Source of the DNA: Pseudomonadota bacterium
Lineage (GTDB): Bacteria > Pseudomonadota > Gammaproteobacteria > Steroidobacterales > Steroidobacteraceae
Reading direction: 5' to 3'
DNA: 64,000 nt
Assembly: GCA_025356815.1 (NCBI GenBank)
Contig: JANXQL010000156.1
Coordinates: 1 to 64,000 of the forward strand
A model generated the notes under the pieces. The model had not been told where the DNA came from. It saw only the letters and a list, made by a program, of their open reading frames with translations, and ran no database searches. Positions 1-9,359 of the stretch are shown here, piece after piece (position 1 is the stretch's first letter; each line of letters begins with the position of its first letter). The translations under genes and the position numbers were made by a program.

Positions 1-191
1 CGGTTCATGCGTCCGTCGCCATCGTCGAACACCCGGTAGGTGAGCAGCCGCTCCAGCAGCCGGTCGGCCTCGGCCTCGGTGTCGCCCGCCTGGACGCCCA
101 GCAACACGAGTAGCCCTGGCCCGATCTCGCCAACGGGCTCGGTGTCGACCCGAACGGCGGCGCTGCTCACGCGCTGCAGGAGGCCGATCAT
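1..191 (-). CDS. dtd: D-aminoacyl-tRNA deacylase, N-terminal part (runs off the window)
   Basis: Reading the minus strand from an ATG at 191 gives a protein beginning [15 protein letters not shown] and continuing with [13 protein letters not shown] and [14 protein letters not shown]. This matches the family N-terminus (MIALIQRV...[13 protein letters not shown]...YRIFxDxxGKMN). Dtd hydrolyses D-aminoacyl-tRNAs and so proofreads translation in the cytoplasm. Only about 63 residues lie in the window. An in-frame ATG six codons upstream (209) is possible, but the family normally starts at the MI of the inner ATG. The gene reads out of the AT-rich spacer to its right, which presumably holds its promoter. 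It is absent from the supplied ORF list because it is open at the window edge. Confidence 0.85.
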   Translation of the reverse strand, partial: MIGLLQRVSSAAVRVDTEPVGEIGPGLLVLLGVQAGDTEAEADRLLERLLTYRVFDDGDGRMN

Positions 192-584
192 GGCCCTGAA
201 CTCTGGCATGAAACCACTTTATTACATAAAATTCGCATTAATATGACTCGTAATACCACAATATTACATTTATAAAGGATATTCAGATTTTGCATGCCAT
301 AAATATTGAATTTCATTTAGATATGTGGCTATTTTCCATACCCATTCACGTAATTTTACGATTGTGGTGAATGATATGCAAAAAAGCGCCAATTATCGCG
401 AATTATTGATAATAAATAGCGATTAACGCGTCACATTTAGTCCACTCTGCCCACAATAAGCCCGTCGGATCTCGAGGTCGTGTCCCGATCCGCGCGCTCC
501 CATTCCCGCGGACGGACGACCAACCGAGTGCCGTGCGCGCCGAACCGAGGCCGCCCGCCCGTCATACTCGACTAACCTCTCCCA
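192..584. other. AT-rich intergenic spacer between dtd and the two-component genes
   Basis: About 390 bases without a convincing gene. Positions 241-420 contain only about 28-32% G+C by hand count, against well over 65% in neighbouring genes. Small inverted repeats are visible: GTAATA/TATTAC (250-267), CGTAA/TTACG (349-360) and CATTCAC/GTGAATG (343-373). It probably holds the divergent promoters for dtd (minus) and the histidine kinase gene (plus). No ORF with credible codon use and no tRNA was found. Confidence 0.7.
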
Positions 585-1709
585 ATGACCAACGCTCCGT
601 CCTCGCACCCGATCGCGCAGCCTCCGCCTACCGCGCTGGACCGGCTGCTGCGCAACCGCGAGGCGTCGTTCTGGGTGCTGCAGGTGCTCGGCTGGAGCGC
701 GTACTTCATCGCCCAGTACGTCTCGGCGCTGTTCTACCCCGAAAAGCTCGGCCCGGACAAACTCCGCGGCTACGTCTGCGTTCTGATCGTCGCGGCACTG
801 ACCGGCCTCATGCTGTCCTCGCTGCTGCGTTACGCCTACCGGCGGATCCGCGACCGGCCCGTCGGCCAGGTCGCCGTCATCGCGTTCGTGCTGATCGAGG
901 TCGCCGCACTCGTCTGGCGGGTGTTCATCAATGGCGCCTACATCGCCTTCATGGACGAACACGAGATGTTCTCCGGCGCCGCCCACATCTTCGCCGGCGC
1001 CCTGATCTCGACCTACCTGCTGATGGCCTGGACCGCGTTCTACTTCGGCACCTATTTCTACGAAGCGGCGCAGCGCGAGCGCGAGGCGACACTGCGCGCG
1101 GTGGCGCTTGCCCAGGAAGCGCAGGTGAAGATGCTGCGCTACCAGCTGAACCCGCACTTCCTGTTCAACACCCTCAACGCGATCTCGACACTGATCCTGG
1201 ATCGGGACAACGACACGGCCAACCACGCAGTGACACGCCTGTCTGCATTCCTGCGCCACACGCTCGACCAGGACCCGATGAAGAAGGTGACGCTCGGCCA
1301 GGAGCTCGAGGCGCTGGACCTGTACCTGAGCATCGAGAAGCTGCGCTTCGGCCCGCGCCTGCGCCTCGAGCGGGACATCGATGCAGGGGCGCTCACGGCG
1401 CTCGTTCCTTCGCTGCTGTTGCAGCCGCTGGTCGAGAACGCGCTCAAGTACGCGATCGCGCCGTCCGAGACCGGCGGCAGGCTGCACATCGGTGCACGCC
1501 TGATCGGGCAGCGCCTGCTGCTGCACGTCGCCGACGACGGGCCGGGGCTCGCCGACGAAGCGCTGTTCACGGCAGGCCGCGGCGTGGGCCTGCGCAACAC
1601 ACGCGAGCGCCTCGCCGTCCTGTATGGCGAGCGCGCGCGCTTTGCCGGCCACAACACGAGCCCGGGGCTGCGCACCGATATCGAGATCCCGGCGGAGTTC
1701 GCCTCATGA
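585..1709 (+). CDS. LytS/YehU-type membrane sensor histidine kinase
   Basis: A 374-residue sensor kinase of the His_kinase (PF06580) class. About four hydrophobic segments occupy residues 25-155, and no large periplasmic sensor domain is apparent. A short coiled linker (AAQREREATLRAVALAQEAQ) leads to the phospho-acceptor motif QLNPHFLFNTLNAIS with the candidate histidine at residue 191. An N-box (LLLQPLVENALKYA) and G-box (VADDGPGLADE, GRGVGLRNT) of the ATPase domain follow. The stop codon overlaps the start of the LytTR regulator (ATGA), so the two are translationally coupled and form one two-component system. The stimulus is not evident from the sequence. Confidence 0.93.
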   Translation: MTNAPSSHPIAQPPPTALDRLLRNREASFWVLQVLGWSAYFIAQYVSALFYPEKLGPDKLRGYVCVLIVAALTGLMLSSLLRYAYRRIRDRPVGQVAVIAFVLIEVAALVWRVFINGAYIAFMDEHEMFSGAAHIFAGALISTYLLMAWTAFYFGTYFYEAAQREREATLRAVALAQEAQVKMLRYQLNPHFLFNTLNAISTLILDRDNDTANHAVTRLSAFLRHTLDQDPMKKVTLGQELEALDLYLSIEKLRFGPRLRLERDIDAGALTALVPSLLLQPLVENALKYAIAPSETGGRLHIGARLIGQRLLLHVADDGPGLADEALFTAGRGVGLRNTRERLAVLYGERARFAGHNTSPGLRTDIEIPAEFAS

Positions 1710-2536
1710 CCCGCATCCGCACGCTGCTCGTCGACGATGAACGCCTCGCACGGCGGGGACTGGAGCTCCGGCTCGCCGCCGCCCCGGACTTCGAGATCGT
1801 CGGCGAGTGCGAGAACGGCCGCGAGGCGATCGAGCAGGTCACCCGGCTCGCGCCTGACGTGATGTTCCTCGACATCCAGATGCCGGGGCTCAGTGGCTTC
1901 GATGTGCTCGCGGCGCTTCCGCAGGACACGATGCCGGTGGTCGTGTTCGTCACGGCCTTCGACAAGTACGCGCTCGACGCCTTCGCGGCACGCGCGCTGG
2001 ATTACCTGCTCAAGCCCGTCGACGACGAGCGCCTGGGAAACGCGCTGGAGCGCATTCGCGCTCAGATGCGGGCGCGCGCGACGCTGTCGCAGCATGAAAA
2101 GATGCTCGCGCTGCTCGCCGACGTGAAGGGCGCAGGCGAGCTCGAGCCCGAGGAGCTGCTGGCACGCATGGCTTCGCCCGCGACCCGCTATCCGGAGATC
2201 GTCGCGATCCGCACCGGGCGGGACGTGGTGCGCGTGCGCTCCGCCGAGATCGACTGGATCGACGCGGCGGGCGACTACATGTGCATCCATGCCAGCGGCC
2301 AGACGCACGTGCTGCGGGCGACCATGAAGCAGCTGGAGAGCGCTCTCGACCCCGCCGTGTTCCAGCGCGTGCACCGTTCCGCGATCGTGAACCTCGCCCG
2401 GGTGCGCAAGCTGCGCCCGCACGCCAATGGCGAGTACTTCCTGACGCTCGCAGGTGGCCAGGAGCTGAAGCTGTCGCGCACGCACCGCGACAAGGTCGAA
2501 CTGCTGCTGGACGGCGCGCTGCGAAGCGGCGGCTGA
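1706..2536 (+). CDS. LytTR-family response regulator
   Basis: A 276-residue regulator starting at the ATG that overlaps the kinase stop; the longer ORF in the track is an artefact of an open upstream frame. The receiver domain (about residues 1-120) has acidic residues LLVDDE, phospho-acceptor Asp56 in MFLDIQMPGLSG, and the conserved Lys in DYLLKPVDD. The C-terminal LytTR DNA-binding domain (about 170-270) contains IDAAGDYMCIH, VLRATMKQLE and FQRVHRSAIVNLARV. LytTR proteins bind direct repeats in promoters. The only nearby promoter-like spacer is the AT-rich stretch before the kinase, so autoregulation is possible but unproven. Confidence 0.93.
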   Translation: MTRIRTLLVDDERLARRGLELRLAAAPDFEIVGECENGREAIEQVTRLAPDVMFLDIQMPGLSGFDVLAALPQDTMPVVVFVTAFDKYALDAFAARALDYLLKPVDDERLGNALERIRAQMRARATLSQHEKMLALLADVKGAGELEPEELLARMASPATRYPEIVAIRTGRDVVRVRSAEIDWIDAAGDYMCIHASGQTHVLRATMKQLESALDPAVFQRVHRSAIVNLARVRKLRPHANGEYFLTLAGGQELKLSRTHRDKVELLLDGALRSGG

Positions 2537-2550
2537 GGACGCAGGCGCTG

Positions 2551-2563
2551 GTCCTGCTAAAAT
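2551..2563 (+). promoter_or_regulatory. Candidate extended -10 promoter element for fumarase
   Basis: The spacer after the LytTR stop contains TGC followed by TAAAAT (2558-2563), a good extended -10 match about 45 bases before the fumarase start. No strong -35 hexamer is visible, as often with extended -10 sites. The call rests on motif match alone. Confidence 0.35.
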
Positions 2564-2607
2564 CGCCCGCGCGCCTCTCCGGCGCCGTTCTGACGCGGGT
2601 GATTCCC

Positions 2608-4131
2608 ATGGCCGTGATACGCGAAGACGATCTCATCCAGAGCGTGGCGGACGCGCTGCAGTACATCTCGTACTACCACGCGCCGGACTTCATCGCGGCG
2701 ATGGGTCGCGCCTACGAGGCCGAGACCAGCCCCGCCGCGCGCGACGCGATCGCGCAGATCCTGACCAACTCGCGGATGTGCGCGCAGGGCCACCGACCGA
2801 TCTGTCAGGACACAGGCATCGTCGTCGTGTTCGTCAAGATCGGCATGAACGTCCGCTGGGACGCGAAGCGCACGCTCGACGAGATGATCAACGAAGGCGT
2901 GCGCCGCGCCTACCTGCTGCCCGACAACAAGCTGCGCGCCTCGATCGTCGCGGACCCGGCCGGCAAGCGGCCGAACACGCGCGACAACACGCCGGCGGTG
3001 GTGCACGTCGAGATGGTCGCGGGCGAGGGCGTGGACATCACCGTGGCTGCAAAGGGCGGCGGCAGCGAGAACAAGTCGATGTTCGAGATGCTCAACCCGT
3101 CCGACTCCGTCGCCGACTGGGTGCTGGCGCAGGTGCCGCACATGGGCGCCGGCTGGTGTCCGCCGGGGATGCTGGGCATCGGCATCGGTGGCAGCGCCGA
3201 GAAGGCGCTGCTGCTGGCGAAGCAATCGCTGATGGCGCCGATCGACATGCAGGAGCTGAAGGCGCGCGGGCCGCACAATCGCCTCGAGGAGCTGCGCATC
3301 GAGATCCACGATCGCGTCAACGCACTGTGCATCGGCGCACAAGGTCTCGGCGGGCTGACCACGGTGCTCGACATCAAGATCCTGGATTACCCGACGCACG
3401 CCGCTTCGCTGCCAGTGGCCGTCATTCCCAACTGTGCCGCGACCCGCCACGTGCACTTTCACCTCGACGGCACCGGCCCCGCCCGCCTCGACCCGCCGGA
3501 CCTCGCCAGCTGGCCGAAGATCGACTGGGCGCCGGACGCAGGCACCCGCCGCGTTGACCTCGACCATCTGACCCGCGCCGAGGTCGCCGCCTGGAAGCCG
3601 GGTGAGCGACTGCTGCTCAACGGCAGGTTCCTCACCGGACGCGATGCGGCACACAAGCGCATCTGCGCGCTGCTCGAGGCCGGCGAGCCGCTGCCGGCGG
3701 GGCTGTCGTTCAAGGACCGGGTCATCTACTACGTAGGTCCGGTGGACCCGGTCGGCGACGAAGTCGTGGGACCGGCGGGACCTACGACCGCCAGCCGCAT
3801 GGACCGCTTCACCGAGACGATGCTCGCGAAGGGGGGCCTGCTCGCGATGGTCGGCAAGGCCGACCGCGGCCCGGAGGCGATCGCGGCGATCCGCCGCCAC
3901 CAGAGCGCCTACCTGATCGCGGTCGGCGGCGCGGCGTACCTGGTATCCAGGGCCATCCGTGCCAGCCGCATCGTCGCCTTCGCGGATCTCGGCATGGAGG
4001 CGGTGTACGAGTTCGAGGTCCACGACATGCCGGTCACGGTCGCGATCGATTCGCACGGGGAGTCGGTGCACGAGACGGGGCCCAGGCGGCTGATGGCGAG
4101 TCTCGCCGGGATCCCGGTGCGCGTCGAGTGA
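2608..4131 (+). CDS. fumA: Fumarate hydratase class I (iron-sulfur, single chain)
   Basis: A 507-residue class I fumarase, which interconverts fumarate and malate in the TCA cycle using an oxygen-sensitive [4Fe-4S] cluster. The three expected cluster cysteines are visible: Cys66 (ICQDTG), Cys184 (GWCPPGM) and Cys276 (NCAATRHVHF), with spacing close to that of known class I enzymes. The C-terminal half has GRDAAHKR, YYVGPV and TTASRMDRFTE, typical of the beta domain. The start MAVIREDDL was chosen over the 109-residue upstream extension in the track, which overlaps the LytTR gene in another frame. The gene converges on trkH with a 27-base gap. It could be named fumB; the paralogues cannot be told apart here. 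Confidence 0.95.
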   Translation: MAVIREDDLIQSVADALQYISYYHAPDFIAAMGRAYEAETSPAARDAIAQILTNSRMCAQGHRPICQDTGIVVVFVKIGMNVRWDAKRTLDEMINEGVRRAYLLPDNKLRASIVADPAGKRPNTRDNTPAVVHVEMVAGEGVDITVAAKGGGSENKSMFEMLNPSDSVADWVLAQVPHMGAGWCPPGMLGIGIGGSAEKALLLAKQSLMAPIDMQELKARGPHNRLEELRIEIHDRVNALCIGAQGLGGLTTVLDIKILDYPTHAASLPVAVIPNCAATRHVHFHLDGTGPARLDPPDLASWPKIDWAPDAGTRRVDLDHLTRAEVAAWKPGERLLLNGRFLTGRDAAHKRICALLEAGEPLPAGLSFKDRVIYYVGPVDPVGDEVVGPAGPTTASRMDRFTETMLAKGGLLAMVGKADRGPEAIAAIRRHQSAYLIAVGGAAYLVSRAIRASRIVAFADLGMEAVYEFEVHDMPVTVAIDSHGESVHETGPRRLMASLAGIPVRVE

Positions 4132-4158
4132 CGAGGGGCACGCGGCCCGCCGCGCGGG

Positions 4159-5610
4159 TCAGTGCCGCCAGAATGCCGGGGTGAACAGGACGGCGACCGT
4201 GAACACCTCGAGCCGGCCGATCAGCATCGCGCCGATCGAGACCCACTTCGCGGCTTCCGGCAGGTGCTGGTAGGTGTCCGCCACCCGGCCGAGGCCGGGC
4301 CCGGTGTTGTTGATGCAGGCCGCGACCGCGGACCAGGCGCTGACCTGGTCGACGCCGGTTGCCATCATCAGCAGCATCATGACGCCGAACAGCAGCAGGT
4401 ACATCGCGAAGAAGCCGGTGACGGCCGCGAGCACCCGCCCGGCAACCGGCTTGTCGGCGAACTTGACCGGCAGCGTCGCGCTCGGATGCACCAGCCGCAG
4501 CATCTCGCGTTGCGCCTGCCTGAGCACCAGTTGCCAGCGGATCACCTTCATGCCGCCTGCGGTGGAGCCCGCGCAGCCGCCGACAAAGGTCGTCAGCATC
4601 AGCAGCGCCGGCAACATGCCCGGCCAGTTCGCAAACGGCGTGGAAACGAAGCCGGTGGTCGACTGCATCGACACCACGGTCACCGCGCCAAAGCGAAACG
4701 CGTCGGCGGGCGACGCATAGCTGCCTGTGGCCAGCAGGTAGCCGGACACCAGCACGATCAGTCCCAGCGTGATGTACAGGTAGGCGCGGAACTGCGGGTC
4801 GCTGAAGTACGACCACGCGTCCCTGGTGCGCAACGCGAAGAAGTGCAGCGCAAAGTTGACACCACCGAAGAACATGAACACGACCGCGACCATGTCGATC
4901 GCAGCCGAGTTGAAGTGCTCGAGTCCCTCGTCATAGGGTGAGAACCCGCCGGTCGAGACGGTCGAGAAGGCGTGCGAAAGCGCATCGAACAGGTCCATGC
5001 CGGCGAGCGCGTAGGCAGCGGTGCAGGCGATCGTCATCAGCGCGTAGACGCCCGACAGCGCGCGCGCGGTCTGCGCGATGCGCGGCGTAAGCTTCTCGTC
5101 CTTGACCGGGCCCGGCGTGTCGCCCTTGTACAGCTGCATGCCGCCGATGCCGAGCACCGGGAACAGCGCGACCGCCAGCACGATCACGCTGATGCCGCCG
5201 AGCCATTGTTCCTGCTGGCGGTACCACAGCAGCGAGCGCGGCAGCGAGTCGAGCCCCGTGATCACGCTCGCACTGGTGGTGGTGATGCCGGCCACCGACT
5301 CGAACACGGCGTCGGTGAAGCCCAGTCGCGGCAAGTCGCCGAGCAGCAGCGGCAACGCGCCTGCGAGGCTCAGCACCACCCAGAACAGCGCCACGACCAT
5401 GAAGCCATCGCGCAGGCGCAGGTCGCGCTCGACGCCACGCACGGGCAACCACAGCGCGAGTCCCGCGACCGCGAGGATCCCGGACGACTGCAGGAACGGC
5501 AGCCACAACGCGTCGCCGTAGTAGAGCGATACGGCGACCGGGGGCAGCATCGTCAGGCTGAACATCGTGACGACGAGGCCGAGGATGCGCTGGACCAGCG
5601 TGAGGTGCAT
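4159..5610 (-). CDS. trkH: Trk-type potassium uptake channel subunit TrkH
   Basis: A 483-residue polytopic inner-membrane protein with the repeated pore-loop architecture of TrkH/KtrB: selectivity-filter-like segments appear near FESVAGITTTSASVITG, HAFSTVSTGGFSPYD, STTGFVSTPF and CINNTGPGLG. It forms the K+-translocating channel gated by TrkA. It lies 10 bases downstream of trkA on the same strand, an operon arrangement that fits their joint function. The size matches the family (about 480 residues). Confidence 0.95.
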   Translation of the reverse strand: MHLTLVQRILGLVVTMFSLTMLPPVAVSLYYGDALWLPFLQSSGILAVAGLALWLPVRGVERDLRLRDGFMVVALFWVVLSLAGALPLLLGDLPRLGFTDAVFESVAGITTTSASVITGLDSLPRSLLWYRQQEQWLGGISVIVLAVALFPVLGIGGMQLYKGDTPGPVKDEKLTPRIAQTARALSGVYALMTIACTAAYALAGMDLFDALSHAFSTVSTGGFSPYDEGLEHFNSAAIDMVAVVFMFFGGVNFALHFFALRTRDAWSYFSDPQFRAYLYITLGLIVLVSGYLLATGSYASPADAFRFGAVTVVSMQSTTGFVSTPFANWPGMLPALLMLTTFVGGCAGSTAGGMKVIRWQLVLRQAQREMLRLVHPSATLPVKFADKPVAGRVLAAVTGFFAMYLLLFGVMMLLMMATGVDQVSAWSAVAACINNTGPGLGRVADTYQHLPEAAKWVSIGAMLIGRLEVFTVAVLFTPAFWRH

Positions 5611-5620
5611 GCGCGCGCGC

Positions 5621-7000
5621 TTAGATGAACGAGACGCCGGCCTGGAACAGCTTCTCGACGGCCTCGACGTGCCGGCGATCGGTCAGGAACAGGATCACGT
5701 GGTCGCCCTCGTCGATCTGTGTGTCGTGGTGTGCCATGAGCACCTCGTCGCCGCGCACGATCGCGCCGATGGTCGTGCCCTCCGGCAGCCTGATCGCCTC
5801 GACCGTGCGTCCCACGACCTGCGAGGTCTCGCTGTCGCCGTGCGCGACCGCCTCGATCGCCTCGGCCGCCCCCCGGCGCAGCGAATGCACCCGGGCGACG
5901 TCGCCGCGGCGCACGTGCGCGAGCAGCGAGCCGATCGTGATGGTCTGTGGCGAGATCGCGATGTCGATTCGATCGCCCTCCATGAGCTCCGCGTAGGAGG
6001 GGCGGTTGATCAGCGCCATGACCTTGTGGCAGCCGAGGCGCTTCGCCAGCATCGAAGACAAGATGTTGGCCTCCTCGGCGTTGGTGACCGCCACGAAGGC
6101 GTCGGCGCTGTCGACGTTCTCCTCCAGCAGCAGCTCCTCGTCGGCCGCGTCACCCTGCAGCACGAGAGTATTGCGCAGCACCTCGGAGGCGTATCGAGCG
6201 CGCTTCGGGTCGCGCTCGATCAGCTTGACCTGGTTGCGACCCTCGAGCACCTGTGCGAGGCGAATGCCGATATTGCCGGCGCCGGCGATGATCAGGCGCT
6301 TCATCGGCGCGTCGAGCTTCCTCAGCTCGCTCATCACGGTGCGGATATCCTCGCGCGCGGCCAGGAAGAACACCTCGTCGCCGGGCTCGATGACCGTGCT
6401 GCCCAGCGGCTTGATGCTGCGGCCCTTGCGGTAGATCGCCGCGACCCGGGTCTCGACCCGCGGGATGTGCTGGCGCAGCGCCGACAGCGGCTGGCCGACC
6501 AGCAGGCCACCCTCGATCGCGCGCACGCTCACCAGGCGCACGTGGCCGTCGGCGAAATCGAGCACCTGCAGCGCGCCGGGATGCTGGATCAGCTGCTCGA
6601 CGTAGTCGGTGACCAGCTGCTCGGGGCTGATCCAGGTGTCGACCGCGAAGCCGACGCTTTCGGAGAACAGCTCCGGCCGGCCGGTGAAGGCCGAGCCGCG
6701 GATGCGGGCGATCTTGGTCGGGGTCTTGAACAGGGTCCAGGCCACGTGGCACGCGACCATGTTGACCTCGTCGCTGTTGGTCAGCGCGACGAGCAGGTTC
6801 GCGTCGGCGCAGCCGGCGGCCTCCAGCACGGCGGGGCTCGCCGCATTGCCGCTGACGGTGCGCACGTCGAGGCGGTCCTGCAGCTCGCGCAGCACGGCGT
6901 CGTCCGAGTCGACGACGGTGACCTCGTTGGCCTCTTCCCGGGACAGGTGGTAGGCGGCGGTGCGACCGACCTGGCCGGCGCCCAGAATGATGATTTTCAA
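5621..7000 (-). CDS. trkA: Trk system potassium uptake peripheral protein TrkA
   Basis: A 459-residue cytoplasmic protein with two tandem RCK units, each a Rossmann NAD-binding fold plus TrkA-C domain. The first begins MKIIILGAGQVGRTAAYHL and the second repeats the motif as RLIIAGAGNIGIRLAQVL near residue 233. TrkA binds nucleotides and gates TrkH to control K+ uptake. The start is a TTG codon; no nearby ATG preserves the Rossmann beta strand. It lies directly upstream of trkH and downstream of uvrD on the same strand. Confidence 0.95.
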   Translation of the reverse strand: MKIIILGAGQVGRTAAYHLSREEANEVTVVDSDDAVLRELQDRLDVRTVSGNAASPAVLEAAGCADANLLVALTNSDEVNMVACHVAWTLFKTPTKIARIRGSAFTGRPELFSESVGFAVDTWISPEQLVTDYVEQLIQHPGALQVLDFADGHVRLVSVRAIEGGLLVGQPLSALRQHIPRVETRVAAIYRKGRSIKPLGSTVIEPGDEVFFLAAREDIRTVMSELRKLDAPMKRLIIAGAGNIGIRLAQVLEGRNQVKLIERDPKRARYASEVLRNTLVLQGDAADEELLLEENVDSADAFVAVTNAEEANILSSMLAKRLGCHKVMALINRPSYAELMEGDRIDIAISPQTITIGSLLAHVRRGDVARVHSLRRGAAEAIEAVAHGDSETSQVVGRTVEAIRLPEGTTIGAIVRGDEVLMAHHDTQIDEGDHVILFLTDRRHVEAVEKLFQAGVSFI

Positions 7001-7084
7001 GTGACCACGCGCGATCTAGTCCTGGGCGCGCAGTCTAGCAGGACGCCGCCGGGCGCAGGCTGCCGGGCCCGCGCGCGGGGGCCT

Positions 7085-9349
7085 CTAGATCGGCTCGAGG
7101 TTCGCGTACTGCAGCATCAGCACCTTGCGACCGGAGTGCTCGAAATTGACCTCGACCTGCGCCCCCTGGCCGTTGCCGTCCACCCGCAGCACCACGCCCT
7201 CGCCGAACCGACCGTGGCGGACCCGCTGGCCGAGCTTCATGCCGGCGCCGCCGCTCGGCGGCTCGACATAGCGGCCGGGGTCCTTGGCGCCTTGGTAGGC
7301 GCCGGCGCGGCTGCCGCTGGACGCGCCCCCGGCGCGGCTGCCATAGCCGCTCGCACCTGCGCCATGCCCGGACGAGGAGGAGCTGCCATACAGCGGCCGC
7401 GACACCTGCACCCGCGGGCGCACTTCCTCGATCAGTTCCGTCGGGATCTCGCTGATGAACCGCGACGGCGTGCCGTACTGGTCCACGCCGTGCAGCCGGC
7501 GCTGCTCGGCATAGGTCAGATAGAGCCTGTGCATGGCGCGCGTGACACCGACGTAGGCGAGTCGTCTCTCCTCCTCGAGCCCGCCGATGTCGTTGATCGA
7601 GCGCTGGTGGGGGAACAGCCCATCCTCGAGGCCGACCAGGCAGACGATCGGGAACTCCAGGCCCTTGGCCGAGTGCAGCGTCATCATCTGCACGCTGTCC
7701 TCCCACTCGCTCGCCTGGCCCTCGCCGCTCTCGAGCACGGCATGCGCGAGGAACTCGTCAAGCTCGCCAAGCTCGGACGTCTCCTCGCGCGTGAAGCCAC
7801 GAGCGGCCGAGACGAGCTCCTCGAGGTTCTCGACGCGCGCCTCGCCTCGCTCGCCCTTTTCCTTGCGGAAGTGGTCCAGCAGACCGGAGCCCGCGATCAC
7901 GCGGTCGACCTGCTCGTGCAGGGGCAGACCTGCGGTCTCGCGCGCGAGCTTCTCGATCAGCGCGAGAAATGCATGCAGCGCGGCGGCGCCCTTGGGGCCG
8001 AGGATACCGGCGCTGATCGCGGTCGCCGAGGCCTCCCACAGCGACAGTGCCTGGGCCTTGCCGGTATCGCGCACGATATCCAGACTCTTCGCGCCGATGC
8101 CGCGGGTCGGCAGGTTGACGACGCGCTCGAACGAGCCATCGTCGCGGCGGTTGGAGACGAGGCGCAGGTAGGCGAGGGCATCCTTGATTTCAGCGCGCTC
8201 GAAGAACCGCAGGCCGCCGTAGACGCGATACGGGATACGGGCGGCGATCAACGCTTCTTCTATCACGCGCGACTGGGCGTTCGAGCGGTACAGCACGGCG
8301 CAGTCCTGCCGCCGTGCACCCAGGCGCGTCGACTCTAGGATTCGCTCGACGACGAAGTTCGCCTCGTCACGCTCGTTGAACGCGGCGTAGGTGCGGATCG
8401 GCTCGCCCTTCACGCCGTCTGTCCACAGCGTCTTGCCCATGCGGCCGCTGTTGTTGGCGATCAGCGCGTTGGCGGCGTTGAGGATCGTGCCGGTCGAGCG
8501 GTAGTTCTGCTCGAGGCGATACACCGTCGTGCCAGGGAAATCGCGCTGATAGCGCTGGATGTTCTCGACGCGGGCGCCGCGCCAGCCGTAGATCGACTGG
8601 TCGTCGTCGCCGACCACGAAGGGCAGGCTCTCCCGTCCGGCGAGCAGCCGCACCCACTGGTACTGGATCGAGTTGGTATCCTGGAATTCGTCCACCAGCA
8701 CGTGGCGGAAGCGCCGCTGGTAGTGGGCGAGCAGGTCCGCATGATCGCGCCAAAGCTCGAACGAGCGCAGCAACAGCTCGGCGAAGTCGATGACGCCGGC
8801 GCGCTGGCAGGCCTCCTCGTAGGCGGCATAGACGCGGATCATCGTACGCCGCGTCGGGTCGCCGTCGTCGGCGAGCGTCTTCGGCCGGCGGCCCTCGTCC
8901 TTCTGGCCGTTGATGAAGTACTGCAGATCCTTCGGCACCCAGCGCGTGTCGTCCAGCTCCAGCGCCTTGACGACCTTCTTGACGACCCGCAGCTGGTCGT
9001 CGGAGTCCAGGATCTGGAACGTCTGCGGCAGACCCGCCTCGCGCCAATGCAGTCGCAGCAGGCGGTGTGCGAGCCCGTGGAACGTGCCCACCCATAGCGC
9101 GCCGCCCGGCAGCCCGAGCAGGTTCTCGATGCGGCCGCGCATCTCGGCGGCGGCCTTGTTGGTGAATGTGACCGCCAGCACCGAGTGTGGCGAGACGCCT
9201 TCCTGCGATATCAGCCAGGCGATCCGGCTGACGAGCACGCGGGTCTTGCCGCTGCCGGCCCCGGCCAGCACGAGGATGGGACCGGGCAGTGCGGAGACAG
9301 CCGCACGCTGCGCCTCGTTGAGGTGCTTGAGTAGGTCTTCGGGTTGCAC
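7085..9349 (-). CDS. uvrD: DNA helicase II (UvrD/PcrA family)
   Basis: A 754-residue superfamily 1A 3'-5' helicase for nucleotide excision and mismatch repair. Motifs appear in order: LAGAGSGKTRVL (Walker A), VTFTNKAAAEM (Ia), VDEFQDTN (II), GDDDQSIYGWRGA (III), QNYRST (IV), and MTLHSAKGLEFP and VGVTRAMHRLYL (V, VI). The C-terminal tail contains a Gly/Ser-rich linker (GSSSSSGHGAG) followed by a short Tudor-like segment (LGQRVRHGRFGEGVVLRV), typical of UvrD/PcrA rather than Rep. The start codon is GTG. It is spaced 10 bases from the upstream transporter gene and is probably cotranscribed with it. Confidence 0.95.
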   Translation of the reverse strand: MQPEDLLKHLNEAQRAAVSALPGPILVLAGAGSGKTRVLVSRIAWLISQEGVSPHSVLAVTFTNKAAAEMRGRIENLLGLPGGALWVGTFHGLAHRLLRLHWREAGLPQTFQILDSDDQLRVVKKVVKALELDDTRWVPKDLQYFINGQKDEGRRPKTLADDGDPTRRTMIRVYAAYEEACQRAGVIDFAELLLRSFELWRDHADLLAHYQRRFRHVLVDEFQDTNSIQYQWVRLLAGRESLPFVVGDDDQSIYGWRGARVENIQRYQRDFPGTTVYRLEQNYRSTGTILNAANALIANNSGRMGKTLWTDGVKGEPIRTYAAFNERDEANFVVERILESTRLGARRQDCAVLYRSNAQSRVIEEALIAARIPYRVYGGLRFFERAEIKDALAYLRLVSNRRDDGSFERVVNLPTRGIGAKSLDIVRDTGKAQALSLWEASATAISAGILGPKGAAALHAFLALIEKLARETAGLPLHEQVDRVIAGSGLLDHFRKEKGERGEARVENLEELVSAARGFTREETSELGELDEFLAHAVLESGEGQASEWEDSVQMMTLHSAKGLEFPIVCLVGLEDGLFPHQRSINDIGGLEEERRLAYVGVTRAMHRLYLTYAEQRRLHGVDQYGTPSRFISEIPTELIEEVRPRVQVSRPLYGSSSSSGHGAGASGYGSRAGGASSGSRAGAYQGAKDPGRYVEPPSGGAGMKLGQRVRHGRFGEGVVLRVDGNGQGAQVEVNFEHSGRKVLMLQYANLEPI

Positions 9350-9359
9350 GGGCGCGATT

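Noticed and set aside
40-246. A 68-residue plus-strand ORF at the window start
   Set aside because: It is the antisense shadow of dtd and continues into the AT-rich spacer without coding character.
533-1705. Upstream extension of the LytTR regulator ORF
   Set aside because: The extended frame overlaps the histidine kinase in another frame and has no domain; the regulator starts at ATG 1706.
5567-8338. A 923-residue plus-strand ORF antisense to trkA and uvrD (and similar long antisense ORFs at 1139-2485, 20891-22549, 22799-24796 and 42401-44953)
   Set aside because: These are shadows: the translations are rich in Arg/Ala/Asp/His with no family motif, while the opposite strand encodes clear genes. 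High GC suppresses stop codons in such frames.
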